A stretch of DNA of 64,000 bases, taken from contig VDFB02262634.1 of NCBI GenBank assembly GCA_007258455.2, positions 62,001 through 126,000 on the forward strand, read 5' to 3'. Below, piece by piece: positions 12,048-22,342 of the stretch (positions within the stretch are counted from its first letter, which is position 1; each line of letters opens with the position of its first letter). Source of the stretch: Sequoia sempervirens. Taxonomy: Eukaryota; Streptophyta; Pinopsida; Cupressales; Cupressaceae. The notes beneath the pieces are model-generated. The model was not told the origin of the DNA and made no database searches. It saw only the letters and a program-made list of their open reading frames with translations. The position numbers were made by a program, and so were the translations under genes.

Positions 12048-12080
12048 GAACTCATTCACCAAGGGTGGAAAATGAGTCCC
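12048..12080. promoter_or_regulatory. Degenerate 33-bp dyad in LTR P U3 (block 1)
   Basis: gaactcattcacc, a short centre and aatgagtccc form an imperfect palindrome. The block 2 copy (29495-29526) has perfect 9-bp arms. It belongs to a motif family found in both P and Q LTRs. Confidence 0.55.
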
Positions 12081-12580
12081 ACCTTAGGTGTTTTGAAGTG
12101 GGTTTTCGGATTTAAGTTCCCTAAATGACTGTGTCAAGATTTTTCTCAAAAATAACCATGAATAAGGTTTGTGGATGCAATTTGGGGCTAATTAAAGCAT
12201 AATAAAGGCCAATAATTGAATAAAAACCTTAGGAGAATGTGAAAGTGTGTTACAAAACTTTACAACACCCTAGAAAAGGTCTCAATTATGCTCAATTTGG
12301 TTAAAATTATGTTCAAGATCCTATAAAAGTGTGAAAATGTCTTACAACACTTTACAAGACCTTTGCTAGGCTTGAATTAAAGTATGAAAAGAGGTGTAAT
12401 AGCCTTGGTGAAAGTGGGTTACAACAGATCACAACACCTTTACAAGACATTCATAAATACGTTTTATTTACTTTGCAAGGGCCCAAGACTTAATGTGAAT
12501 GAGTTAGAACACATTACAACATAAAATCAAGACCACTTGTAGGCTTGGATTCGACAAGAGAGGGCTAAACCCCTGAGGAA

Positions 12581-13117
12581 TTGTCACTAGAGAAAATTTT
12601 CATCACTACACACTCACAAGTAGAAAAGGAACCTATGGTTTTCAAACCTACTTCTACACAAACACAACTTAAAAACTGTAACAAAAGAAACCAAAATGCT
12701 AGAGATCATAGGCCTAGATGTCATGCTATTTCTCAAAAAATGATAGACAAGAACAATGTAGAAAACTAGAATCTGAACTTGATAGAAGAAATAAACAATG
12801 AGTCTTCTCCATTACAAGAACCAACAGAACCTATGTATCCAACACAAAAAGGATCAACACCTTCTATGGCTATTAGTATTCATCCTCCTATTGTGATTAA
12901 CTTGGATGATGATGAGGAAACTACAAAGGTTGAAAAACAAGTGCATGATGAGTTGAATACATTGTTTTCTTCCTCTATGATTTTAGATGATAAATATCAT
13001 AATAAGAGTGTTGAACCTAGTATGTGTTCTAGTTTGACACTTGATGTTGTCCCTTTGGCTAGTTGCTCGCCTTCCATTTATATCAACCGAGATTGGGAGG
13101 CAGATGACCTTCTTTAG
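12581..13117 (+). pseudogene. Q-element ORF, unknown acidic protein (block 1)
   Basis: One frame runs from about 12581 to 13117 with a single TAG at 12766-12768. It is repeated in block 2 (about 30028-30564) with only scattered differences and the same stop. The upstream half is basic and Asn/Gln-rich and crosses the inferred end of LTR P. The downstream half is acidic (INLDDDEE, ILDDKYHNKS) and ends INRDWEADDLL. I recognise no domain. It lies upstream of the Q minisatellite and polypurine tract, so it may be a 3' accessory ORF of Q, or chance sequence. Confidence 0.4.
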
Positions 13118-14007
13118 GTTGACTCACTTGTGCCTTACTAGTATTTTGTTTTCTTTTGTGATTGCATGTGCATAATGTGATCCCCCGTGATGTTTCATTT
13201 AATATTTTCCTCTCTCTTTTTGCATTCCTCTATTTCTACCTACATTCCTCTCTATGTCGTAAATATTTTTATCGTATCATTTTTTCCTTTTGGGGATGAC
13301 ACAAGGCGTCGAGACACCCAAGTCTCTTCAATGTTGACCCAAAATGTTTTTCCATTTCATTTTCATAGCTTTTCATTTTTGTTTTGTGTTTTTTCCTTTC
13401 AGGGATGATGCAAGGCATCGAGACACCCTATGTCTCTTCCATGTTGACCCAAAATGTTTTTCATTTATTTTCCCTATTTTTGTGTAATTCTTCCAATTCT
13501 ATGTGTATTTGGGGAATGATGACAGTTCCTAGCTCTTTAATATCATTGGAGCAAAGACAAATACTAACCCTGAATCCATAGATCCCTTATGTGTTTCTAG
13601 AGGGAAACACTCTACTTTTCCTTTTTTATCTTTTTTCTACTTTAAATTAATTGCTCACAACATGGTGTTTAGTAATTCCTTTAAAGTGGGGGCATACATT
13701 GGAATTATTTTGGCATGATTTCATTTGCATTTTTTATGTTCCTTGATGTGATTTTCTTGCGTCATCTAATTTTGTCTCTCTTTATGGTGACAATGGGAGT
13801 AATTTCCATCAAGAGCCTGATCTATCTTAGCATATTACATTCCTCTTAGTGGTGATGTGATGCATTGCATTCCCTAAGTAGTGAATAAGTAGTGAATCCT
13901 TTATTCTTTGATTGGTCTTCTCTTGGAAACATTTGGAACAATGTCCCCTAAGATTAAGACCTCATACAAACTAAGAAAAATCCCTTTGAACATCTCTCTT
14001 TCTCGTT
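13118..14007. other. Q-element non-coding 3' region with a two-unit repeat
   Basis: Pyrimidine-rich spacer. Two units of about 110 bp at 13285-13465 share gggatgacacaaggcgtcgag-like starts and the segment tgttgacccaaaatgttttt. Both units are also present in block 2 (30735-30915). No gene is supported. Confidence 0.6.
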
Positions 14008-14021
14008 TTGTTGCTTTTTTG

Positions 14022-14415
14022 TCCTTATCATAGTCATGGAGGTATGGCTTTGATTTTGACCTCTTGGGGCTCACCTAGTGGACACTTAGCTTCACTATCC
14101 CTTGTGAGCATGCATCTTTATCCCTATCATAGTCATGGAAGTATGGCTTTGATTTGGACCTCTTGGGGCTCACCTAGTGGACACCTAGCCTCACTAGCCC
14201 TTGTGGGCATGCATCTTCAATGTCCTTATAATAGTCATGGAGGTATGGCTTTGGTTTGGACCTCTTGGGGCTCACCTAGTGCACACCTAGCTTCACTAGC
14301 CCTTGTGAAAATGTATTTATGTTCTTATCTTAGTCATGGAGGTATGGATTTGATATGGATCACTGGGGCTCACCTAGTGAACACCTAGCTTCACTAGCCC
14401 TTGTGAGCATGCTTT
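14022..14415 (+). repeat. 99/102-bp minisatellite, about 4 units (block 1)
   Basis: Units start near 14026, 14125, 14227 and 14326 with tatcatagtcatgga. Spacing is 99, 102 and 99, always a multiple of three, and one plus frame (14008-14388) stays open repeating SHGGMALIWTSWGSPSGHLA. Block 2 has the same array (31470-31860), also open. No start context or known domain is seen. Confidence 0.75.
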
Positions 14416-14798
14416 TTTTTGCATAGTGGACAACGTGTTCCACTTGTAAGCATTTTTTGGAAAAATAGCCTAAACCTAGTCGACAATGTGTTGGATAGCC
14501 AATCAAGGCTTGATCCACTAAATTTTTCATTTTCATTTTCATTTTCCCTTTCCTTTTCCTTTTCCTTTTCTTTGATGGTGTGTGCTTGTGATCTGATTAT
14601 GGCTTCATACATCATCCACCAATGTATTCCTCTATGCCTATGTTGGTTTTCCATAGGATATCGATCCTGGGGGGCTTGATCATCCCTCTCAATTTTATTC
14701 ATCCTATATTACTTGCATTCATACATTTCTAGCCCTCTTGATTGTGTGGTTGGCTAGTTTAGTGTGAGTTTGGAGCAAGTTTGTCCTCTCACTAATGT

Positions 14799-14808
14799 GG
14801 GGGCTAAA
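14799..14808 (+). other. Polypurine tract of element Q (block 1)
   Basis: gtgggggctaaa precedes the LTR start tgtagtgtag. A purine tract at this position marks Q as a plus-strand element. The same junction is at 32241-32252 in block 2. Confidence 0.6.
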
Positions 14809-15013
14809 TGTAGTGTAGAAAAATGCATAACCTTTTCATTTTCACACTCTTTAGGCCCACCTTGCTTAATTTATGCCTCTTTATGGCTTAGTTGGTCCTA
14901 TTTTGCATTCAAAAGCCCTATGAATTACATCTTTTCATGGCTTATCACGAAAAACATTAACGGATAAATGATTATTTAATGATTCTGGCTGTGTGTCCCT
15001 CATTTTTGGGTTA

Positions 15014-15046
15014 GGACTAAGTCACCACCAAGGGAATTTTAGTCCC
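15014..15046. promoter_or_regulatory. LTR Q dyad 1 (U3)
   Basis: ggactaagtcaccacc, then a centre, then ttttagtccc. An imperfect inverted repeat of the same family as the next three entries. Block 2 copy at 32459-32490. Confidence 0.55.
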
Positions 15047-15126
15047 CCGAAGGTCTTGGGACCCTAATTTGAAATGCACCTGAAAAAGGTCCCTTCTTGG
15101 AGTTTGTGCCCTAAGATTTGAGCCTC

Positions 15127-15160
15127 GAGACTAAGACGCCACTTAGAGCGTCTTAGTCTC
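15127..15160. promoter_or_regulatory. LTR Q dyad 2 (U3), perfect 13-bp arms
   Basis: gagactaagacgc and gcgtcttagtctc are exact reverse complements separated by 8 bases. In block 2 this whole dyad is missing (near 32575). Confidence 0.7.
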
Positions 15161-15277
15161 CCTTAGCGTAATTTATGGATCAAATTTCAAATTTTGGCAG
15201 TATTTACCCTCCTTTAATCAATGAATTCATATGTTGGCTTGTTGTCTTGTAATTTCGGGATATTAAGCATAGATAAG

Positions 15278-15287
15278 TATAGATACA
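15278..15287 (+). promoter_or_regulatory. TATA-like box of LTR Q, block 1
   Basis: gtatagatac followed by aagg, with the same downstream context (ttcactcattttca) as the TATA box of LTR P read on the minus strand. Confidence 0.5.
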
Positions 15288-15936
15288 AGGTTCCTTCACT
15301 CATTTTCACCTAATACTTTTGCAAGAGTATTCATTATAGCATAATTGAATTCACAAGAGCATTCAAGAGTAGATTCATTAAGAATTTGAAGCCATCATCA
15401 AGATTCAAGCATCATATCAAAGACATTGTTGCTTCATTTTTTTTTTGAGCTAACATTTGTGATGTATGGTTTGGATTCAAGAAAGAATTTCAAAGCAAGA
15501 TCTATCAAGCATTCAAGTGATTCAAGAACTACATCCATTGAAGCCATTTCAGGCATAATTGTAGCCTCCTATAACAAGGGTTTGGTGAGTTGTAACATTG
15601 CATGTTGTTCATTCATCATTCTCTTCCATTATTCTATTTCATTTCAAGATTTCCTTATCAATAGGGGGTTTGACCAAGGAAAACCCCCTTTACTAACAAT
15701 CAACAAGTTTTGCTCCTCTTGTGTGCTTGTGTTTGTAGATCTAGGTTGAATGCTTGAAGATCATTTCAAGTGCAAGATTGAAAAGCTGCAAATATTGCAT
15801 TGCAAATTTGTCATCTTCAAAAAAACTCACCTACAAGCCGCATTCGAAAAGATTCAGAAAATTGAGATCTGGGAGGATGAAAGTGCAAACCTGGGAGGTC
15901 AGGACCAGATTCAAAGACTTGAAAAATGCCTAAATG

Positions 15937-15968
15937 GGACTAATTCACCACCTTGGGTGTCTTAGTCC
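15937..15968. promoter_or_regulatory. LTR Q dyad 3 (downstream of TATA)
   Basis: ggactaattcaccacc, centre, cttagtcc. Block 2 copy at 51465-51496. Confidence 0.55.
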
Positions 15969-16047
15969 TCCCTAGGGTATTTTTAAGAATTTCTTCAAGA
16001 TTCTACTTTGGCATCCAAAGATCCTGAAATCCCCTCGAATAGCAGTG

Positions 16048-16079
16048 GGACTAAGTCGCCACCTTGGACATCTTAGTCC
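16048..16079. promoter_or_regulatory. LTR Q dyad 4 (downstream of TATA)
   Basis: ggactaagtcgccacc, centre, cttagtcc, with 8-bp perfect outer arms. Block 2 copy at 51576-51607. Confidence 0.55.
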
Positions 16080-16429
16080 TCCATAGCATATTTTTTCAAC
16101 TTTTTCACATTTCCAGAATCCTTGTGACATCTCCAGATTGTCCAGGTACACATCTCTTAACTTGCTATTGCATTATTTCATTATTTTAATTCTTCATTTA
16201 GCTTGCATTATTAGGTTTTGTGTGTTGAATAATTGATTGTCTTTTCCAAGCTTTTGCTTGGTGGTGAACCCCTCAAACCCTAAGAACAACCTATCATAGG
16301 TTTTCCTTGTTGAGAACAGACTCACCTTGTTGGGTTGATATTCAATCCAATTATGGTTCCTAGGACATAATTGAATAAACCATTTGAAAAGGGAGAGTAG
16401 GTGATCCCACATCTTATTCCCCATTTTCC

Positions 16430-16830
16430 TTCGGTTCAGATATTATCTCGTACCTCACTATTAAGTCCACTATGATGTTGATTTTTGGTAAGGGGAATTC
16501 ATCTTTTGGGCACACCTTGTTTAGATCTCTAAAATTAGTACATAGGTGGATTCCTCCCATTGGCTTTGTCACTAGCACCAAATTGGAAATCCACTCTACA
16601 TCGTTAATAGGTTGAATGAAGCCAACATCAAATAACTTCTTTAAATTAACCTTTACCGGTAGGGCAATTTGATGATGCATTTTCCTTAGCTTTTTGTTTG
16701 ACTGGTTTAGCATCAAGAAATAATGAAAAGCGATGTAATACCAACTTAGGATCCAAAACTAGCATGTTTGTATACGACCAAGTGAAGTTGATCTGTCTTT
16801 TTGCAAAGAAGGCACAAAACTCTAGTTGCT
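16430..16830 (-). pseudogene. Gypsy RT N-terminal fragment (block 1)
   Basis: The minus strand reads KLRKMHHQIALPVKVNLKKL, then GFIQPINDVEWISNLVLV, the fingers of a Ty3/Gypsy RT, and RDLNKVCPKDEFPLPKINI. Homology then stops near 16430, before the palm motif FLDGYSGYNQ and the YxDD box, where LTR Q-side sequence begins. The region just upstream is in shifted frames. The same truncation exists in block 2, so it predates the duplication. Together with the protease remnant to its right it is part of one minus-strand element. Confidence 0.75.
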
Positions 16831-17859
16831 CTATTTATTATAAAATATGCTATAAAGCAGACAATTTTAGGATTTTCATCAGTAACCATATTGAATTCCA
16901 TAGACTTCTCTGCTAGCATTGATGATTTCTCTTGACTTATAGGAAGTAAGTACAACCCTCCATCCTTAGGTGCCTCAGAGAGTTTTTCACCCTTAGATGT
17001 GTCCTTTCCTATTGAAATTTAGTGAAGAGGAGGATAAGGTGAAAATGGAAGTATTATTCATATCCCAAAAGGAAGCAATCCAAGCTTGGCCTTTGCTTGG
17101 CTGATCAGATAAGTAAAGTTTTATGTAAGGTCTCAACTAGATCATAGTCACTAGATGTTTATGAGTCCCACTCCTATTCATTAGAGCTAGTCTCAACATG
17201 GAAATCCATTGATGCCTTGATATCTTTTGAAGCACTAACCTCCCCACTTAAAATTTCCTTGGTACTAAGAGCATTCAATTTTAATGGTTCATAACCTGGC
17301 CCTATCTTTTATGGTCACTTGGAAAGTATCAAAGGTTCTGAAATTTCATTCTTACGCAAATTGAGTCTGCTATGTCCATCATAAGCTTATTGTTTCATGA
17401 TCTCAAAACCCTTACCATATTGCTTAGTTGAGATCCATTTAGGTTCAACATCTTATTCTTCCTTGTATAAGTAGGAGGTGATGTCCTCTTCATTAATAGC
17501 CTATTTACTCAACTCTCAGCATTCTGTGAAGGTTGTAGTGGGAGATGCTCAAAGAGTGACCTTGGGTTCCTTTTTGATAGTAGATAGCTTACCATATGAT
17601 TTTGGAGATGCAGGTAATATTCTAACACAATAGGATGTCTTCATATGATATTCCCCACACCCTTTATCTTTTAATTGTATCTTGGGATCGGGTGATGGGA
17701 TGGTGGAGGTGGATGCTTTGGTTAAAGTGGAGGGATCAACATAATAAGATGAAATAAATGACAAAATTCCCTAATTGATTTGCACTTGTTGTTTGGATGT
17801 CCCTCTTAGGTTGCTACAATATTAAAAAGGATTGAGATCACTAGCTATTGTGATCTCAG

Positions 17860-18075
17860 TGTCCTTGTGAAGAAATTTGAAGAATTTGTGATATGTGGAG
17901 GGAACGACATTTATAGCATGAATCCATGGTCAGTCAAGGAGGATTTTGTAGGGAAGATCGAGGTCCAATACTTGGAATGTGGTATCCAATATAGCAGGCC
18001 CAACTCTTATAGGTAGTGATATGACACCCTTGGAAGAGTTTTACACATCATCGTAAGCCTTTATGATAATGCTCT
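17860..18075 (-). pseudogene. Gypsy protease-region fragment (block 1)
   Basis: The minus strand encodes KGVISLPIRVGPAILDTTFQ, then LPYKILLD, a stop, PWIHAINVVPSTYHKF. This is the conserved stretch at the end of plant Tat/Athila-like protease regions, where LLGRPWIH is usual; the Gly-Arg is now Asp-stop. It lies about 1 kb upstream of the RT fragment on the same strand. The DNA between them (16830-17860) is noncoding or too decayed to read. Confidence 0.65.
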
Positions 18076-18431
18076 TTGATGAGTACTCCAAATAACCATT
18101 TGTCATTGCAATAAATACTAATGTAATAATGGTGACTAATAATATTCCCTACCAAACATAATCCACATCAGACAATTTACAAGATTCGCAAATATAAAAC
18201 ATTTCAAAAGAGAAATACATAATTAGTGCTTCAATATCAAATAATTGAAAAATAGATTCAACCCCACATTAGTATCATGCAAGATAGAGATAATCAAGTA
18301 TAACATGTAGATTCCCAAGACTCAAACACTAGAATCAACACTAGATCTGATTTTCCAAATAAGCCCACATAGGAGTAACTATAGATCAATAAGAATCCTC
18401 CAAGCAGCCATGCAAATCTATAACTATATTC

Positions 18432-18527
18432 ATTGGAATGTGCCCCTTTGGTTAACATAGAAGCATTTGTTATTATTCTTTCCTATTGAAGCATTATTTT
18501 TGTTTTGGACAAAAAAAGTGGATTCCG
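18432..18527 (-). pseudogene. Ty1/Copia gag zinc-knuckle tail (block 1 copy)
   Basis: The minus strand reads FFVQNKNNASIGKNNNKCFY, then VNQRGTFQ and a stop. This is a damaged Copia zinc knuckle, with Val and Thr where Cys and His are expected. The rest of the gag is absent here but continuous in block 2 (53956-54594). Confidence 0.6.
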
Positions 18528-19985
18528 CATTATTTAAACTGAAGAATGTTACATTCCATTCCCCACTATTTTTTGGAGCCCTAATCAAACATTAAAAATT
18601 TGAAAACTGCCGAAAGTAACCTTGACAATTTTGGGACACATATCTGGAATCAATTACATTAAAAGCAGCTGAAAATTAACTTTGATAATTAATAACTATT
18701 CACATTTGCAATGATTGGGCCTCAAATCATGATGATCTGATCCCTGCATCCTCGGGGGCCTTAATCAAACAACTAATAGCTAGAAGCAGCTGAAGCCTGA
18801 AATTAAACTCCATTGACGTTCAAATTTACCTTGTTTAAAATTTAAACCACATACCACCATAATCCAACCCCTATCATTCATTTTCTAAGTTTCCTGTGTC
18901 TTGAACAAATGATTCAAATACCTGAAAACAAGCTCAACAGTAGTTCACAATTGGCATATTTAAACTTAAACAGTTGCAATTCAATTCTTACATAACCTGA
19001 AAGTCCTCAATCAAACAATTAATAGCTAAAACCAGCTGAAAATATTTTTTATAATTTTTTGTTTTTCCTGCTTGAAACTATATACAATTGCAATACAATT
19101 CCTACACAGTCTTTCAGACATTAACTAAAAGATAGCTTAAAACAGCTAAAATTGTGCTCAGAAAATGCTACATAGCTCTGATTAGATGACAAACCATCAT
19201 AATCCACTCCCTCCAAATTGTTTGAGGCCTTAATTAAAAAACAAACAACAGAAGATAAGTTTGATAGGAGTTCACATTTTCCTGGTTTAAACCACTTATC
19301 ATCACAATATCACAACTCTGCAGATTCTTCGATATCTAAACGAAACAATAGCTAAAAACAAGCTCTAAAAGTGTTCACTATTCACTTCTGCGTAAACTAC
19401 GAACTGTTAGAATCTAATATTAGAGGTTCTTTGAAGACATGGTTCGAAGCTCAAAACAAGCTCATCAATTTTTCACATTTGCCATGCAAATCATCACAAC
19501 CCAACCCATACACATTATTCAAGACGTAAATGCAACAAGAAAAATCTGAAAACAGGTGAGGATAAGTTCAATAATAACGCACATATGACCTGTTTAACCA
19601 GCATACTATCACAATTCAAATCCTATGAATTCCTAGACATCTAAACGAAACCATAGCAGAAATAAGCTCTATAAGTGTTCGCAATTTTCCTTGCTTAAAC
19701 TACAAACCCCTAAACATTCTTGACGATCTAAATGAGACAAGAGCTGAAAAAAAGCTCGATAATATTTCACAATTTGCTCTGCATAAAGTACAAACAGCCA
19801 TTCTAATCCATAAGCATTCTTTAAGGACTTAATCAAACAAGAAACAAGCTTCACAATTGTTCACATTTTCCCTCTTTAAACCACTGTCTACTCTCTAAAC
19901 TTAATCAAACAAGAAACAGCCAAAAACAAGCTTCACAATTGTTCACATTTTCCTTGTTTAAACCACAGTCTACTCTCTAAACATT
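18528..19985. repeat. Diverged tandem array, units about 80-140 bp
   Basis: Recurring words appear in order: tcaaacaa, agctgaaaa or agctaaaaac, aagctc or aagcttcacaattgttcacattttcc, then tttaaaccac and a date-stamp-like cactctctaaac or attctt. The last two units (about 19830-19905 and 19905-19982) are closest to each other. Earlier units are strongly diverged. No reading frame of note. It lies directly upstream of the BAHD fragment, where an intron or promoter might once have been. Confidence 0.65.
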
Positions 19986-20001
19986 CTGCAATGCTTACTT
20001 T

Positions 20002-20690
20002 ATGAAATCGTGGGTAGAGTGCAGCAGAAGCCTTCCTCTTTCAAAACCCCCCTCCACATTAGGACAATGTTCAAAGCAGAACATGAGACGGTGGTGGGGA
20101 TATCTTACAAGGCCCATCAAGGTATTAACGGGGCACAGATTTACAAGTTTATGCGAGACGACACAAGAGGAATTAGTTCTACCAATCCACATAAGCATGA
20201 AAATAGCATCCAGAAACTGGTGGATCAGAAAACAAAGACCATATACAAAACATTTTGTTTTACATGAGAGAGAATTGCAGCTTTGAAAGAGCGAATGGGG
20301 GCGTCTACTTATTTGTTGCAGTGGCCGCACAGTTCTGGAGATGCGTAATCAAAGTTCAGGAGATCCCAGAGGAGGAGCCCGTTCATTTCTATGTGCCGGC
20401 TGATTGCAGAGGTCGTGTGAAACCGCCTCTGCCTCCAACATATTTTGGAAACTGCTTGATTTGGTGCGTGGCCAAAACTCTAGCCGAGAAACTGGTGAAG
20501 GAGGACATCCGCTTCGCTGCTGGTGTCATCGAGGAGCTTATCTCTGTCTGCACTACAAGAAACTACCAGGAATGACCGAAGCTATCAACGACTTGCACTG
20601 TTCCGTTTATTGGTCGGCAGTTCCAGGCGTCAGACTGGGGGAAATCCCGGTGGGGTTCCCCCACGTAAATAGCCTATCGGCTAATTAGAC
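20002..20690 (+). pseudogene. BAHD acyltransferase pseudogene (middle part only)
   Basis: BAHD enzymes transfer acyl groups from CoA to alcohols or amines in plant secondary metabolism. Readable pieces in order, in shifting frames: SWVECSRSLPLSKPP, then HIRTMFKAEHETVVG, YKAHQGI, KTFCFT followed by a TGA and ERIAALKERMGASTYLL, then AAQFWRCVIKV, PVHFYVPADCRGRVKPPLPP, TYFGNCLIWCVAKTLAEKL. The HXXXD catalytic motif should lie just upstream of 20002 and is absent. The C-terminal DFGWG region is only hinted at (DWGKSRWGSP). It resembles HCT-like members, but the subfamily cannot be set. At least three frameshifts are present. Confidence 0.8.
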
Positions 20691-21568
20691 ATATGAAAAC
20701 AGGATAAGGATACGAAAGTATTGATGAAGATGGAACGTGAAAAGAAAAGATGATGGAACTGCAAGTTAATTATATATCCTGTTCCTTAGACTAGAAAACA
20801 TTTTAGTTCTATTTGAATCTTTTGTTACTTAAGTATCTATTTTTTCATTGTGTATGCATAATAATTGTGCATCTTATATAAACTAGCCTAGCGAGGCAAT
20901 TGATGATTTGATGGAGTGTTGTATATATTGAACTTCTAAGGTATTACTGCTTCTGAAACCTGTTGCAACTAGTAGATAAGTGACTTCTATAAACCTTTTG
21001 TTAATGTTAACTGAATAGCATTCTCTTCAAAAGAAAAACAAAACAATAATGTTGCACCTTCAAAAACATACTTGGAAGGGGTAAGGGAGGAGGTGCACCT
21101 CGAGCTAAATGGTTTGGGAAGTATGTATCTACAGGAAGCAGGTTATTATGGAAGGAGGTCTGTATATGTACATTGCTAGAGAATGGGCACATGACTGGTT
21201 ATGTTCTAACAGAATAATAAGTAGACCCCCACATGCCAATGCAAACCCATGGCAAAAAATTGGCATAATGCAAAACACAATTTAAATAACTTACTCTGCT
21301 GATGGAGTATATGCATATGGCAGCTTAAGCTTTCCCATAGCATAGTAAGTATATCCTCGCATGCCAGGTCAAACCCATGGCAAATAATTGTTAGTATGCA
21401 ATACGGAGTTGAACATAATATCCTCAGTATATACTTAAAATGAACGTGAGCTTTACATAACTGTACCTTCTTGATGAGCAACTTTCATGAAGATAACACC
21501 ACATACAATATGATGTTTTAAAGGTGTCTTGGTAGGTACTGCCTAATCACCGAGTATTCGTTGGAATC
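20691..21568. other. Spacer with one diverged two-unit repeat
   Basis: No gene is supported. Positions about 21215-21290 and 21345-21420 are two related units, each containing cacatgccaatgcaaacccatggcaa or a close variant. The rest is AT-rich. Confidence 0.5.
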
Positions 21569-21734
21569 ACGATGCATATATGCATATATAAAAATGTTTA
21601 TAGACATACAAATATATAGTAATACAGAGGAAATATATGGATAATATAACGTGTAAATGACCAGAGAGGATACTGTGATAGTGCATAAATGGGATATAAA
21701 GAAGAAACATTAAACCAAAATTCAAAATACTTAC

Positions 21735-22342
21735 AATAATTTGGTTCTGTTTTTTAAGACGAGGGGGAATGTTGTTGGGACGATAAGTAAGCGTGGGATT
21801 CGGACCAGGACTGTAATGACTCCACGGGATCTTCAATCTTATGGTTCCAACTCTCTGCCCTTCCAAGGCTACCAGGGCACGATTTACATCTCCCGCATCA
21901 AAAAATGTTATGAATCATATCCTATCGTTCATTCGGACTATAATCCACCTTTTTTTACTGCGCCTGCAGTACAAAGAAAAAAAAAAAAAAAACCTTTGAG
22001 AAACAATAATGTAACCGACTGTAAATCTATTTAATATGTAAGTTTGATCAACCAAAAATGAAGCAGAAAAAATAAATCTACATGCCATATTGTTGAAAAT
22101 TTCTTGCAAAAGGTTGTTAGAAATGATGGCATCCATGTTGAATGCCACCAGTTTGCTTTGGTTCCCTTGTGGAGAAGAACCTGTTGGGTGAGCAGGGGCT
22201 ATGGTGGGTGAGTTCCATGGCAACTGGGAAGCAACATAAAAAGGGTAACTGGAACGAATTGGATATGCAGCCGGGTAGAATTCGGGGGCAAAAGGATTAA
22301 GTTTATTTATATGCGCGAGGATTCCAGAGGCTCCCTTATTGC
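21735..22342 (-). pseudogene. Mei2/terminal-ear1-like fragment, left arm
   Basis: Same gene fragment as the right arm. The PAM2-like motif (NKLNPFAPEFYP) and LVAFNMD are readable, but the start codon is ACG instead of ATG, a base is missing near the end of exon 1 (EIFNNMA against EIFQQYG) and exon 2 has a stop. Exon 2 (21735-21963) reads NRALVALEGQRVGTIRLKI, then SPGPNPTLTYRPNNIPPRLKK and ends at a consensus gtaagt donor. Confidence 0.72.

Larger units (their letters stand above)
11641..12610 (-). mobile_element. LTR P, right part in block 1 (R and U3 side)
   Basis: On the minus strand the LTR begins tgtagtgatgaaaat at 12610, close to the start of LTR Q (tgtagtgtagaaaaat at 14809). A TATA box lies at 11931-11940. 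U3 contains several loose repeats of a gtgttacaacactttacaa type. The sequence around the TATA box, through the gagctaacatttgtg region, is the reverse complement of similar sequence in Q at 15260-15470. No genes are present. Confidence 0.72.
14809..16257 (+). mobile_element. LTR Q (block 1), plus orientation, about 1.45 kb
   Basis: It starts tgtagtgtagaaaaat after the purine tract. A TATA-like box is at 15278-15287. The end is placed at about 16257, before tggtggtgaacccc, which resembles the sequence that follows LTR P on its own strand (tggtggtgaatc). It contains four copies of the dyad motif, two on each side of the TATA box. This copy has no element B, so it preserves that insertion's empty site (caagg at 15675-15679). 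The right boundary is uncertain. Confidence 0.6.
1..18527. repeat. Block 1 of a direct segmental duplication (about 7.1 kb without element A)
   Basis: With element A and one target-site copy removed, 1-241 joined to 11641-18527 matches 28829-33090 joined to 51210-54053 almost base for base. The match covers LTR P, the Q internal region and LTR, minus-strand RT and protease remnants and a Copia gag tail. It stops after the shared sequence gtggattccg. The left limit lies outside the window. In block 2 a Copia gag frame reads straight across this point, so 18527/18528 is probably the derived breakpoint. Identity was judged by eye. Confidence 0.88.

Noticed and set aside
14394..14702. Lys/Glu-rich minus ORF (KEKEKERENENENE)
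   Set aside because: Product of a CT-rich simple repeat on the other strand that differs in length between the two blocks.
20255..20575. 106-codon ORF as an independent gene
   Set aside because: It is only one of several frames that together make up the BAHD pseudogene.
21741..22034. 97-codon plus ORF across the left arm of the inverted repeat
   Set aside because: Antisense shadow of exon 2 and intron of the RRM gene fragment.
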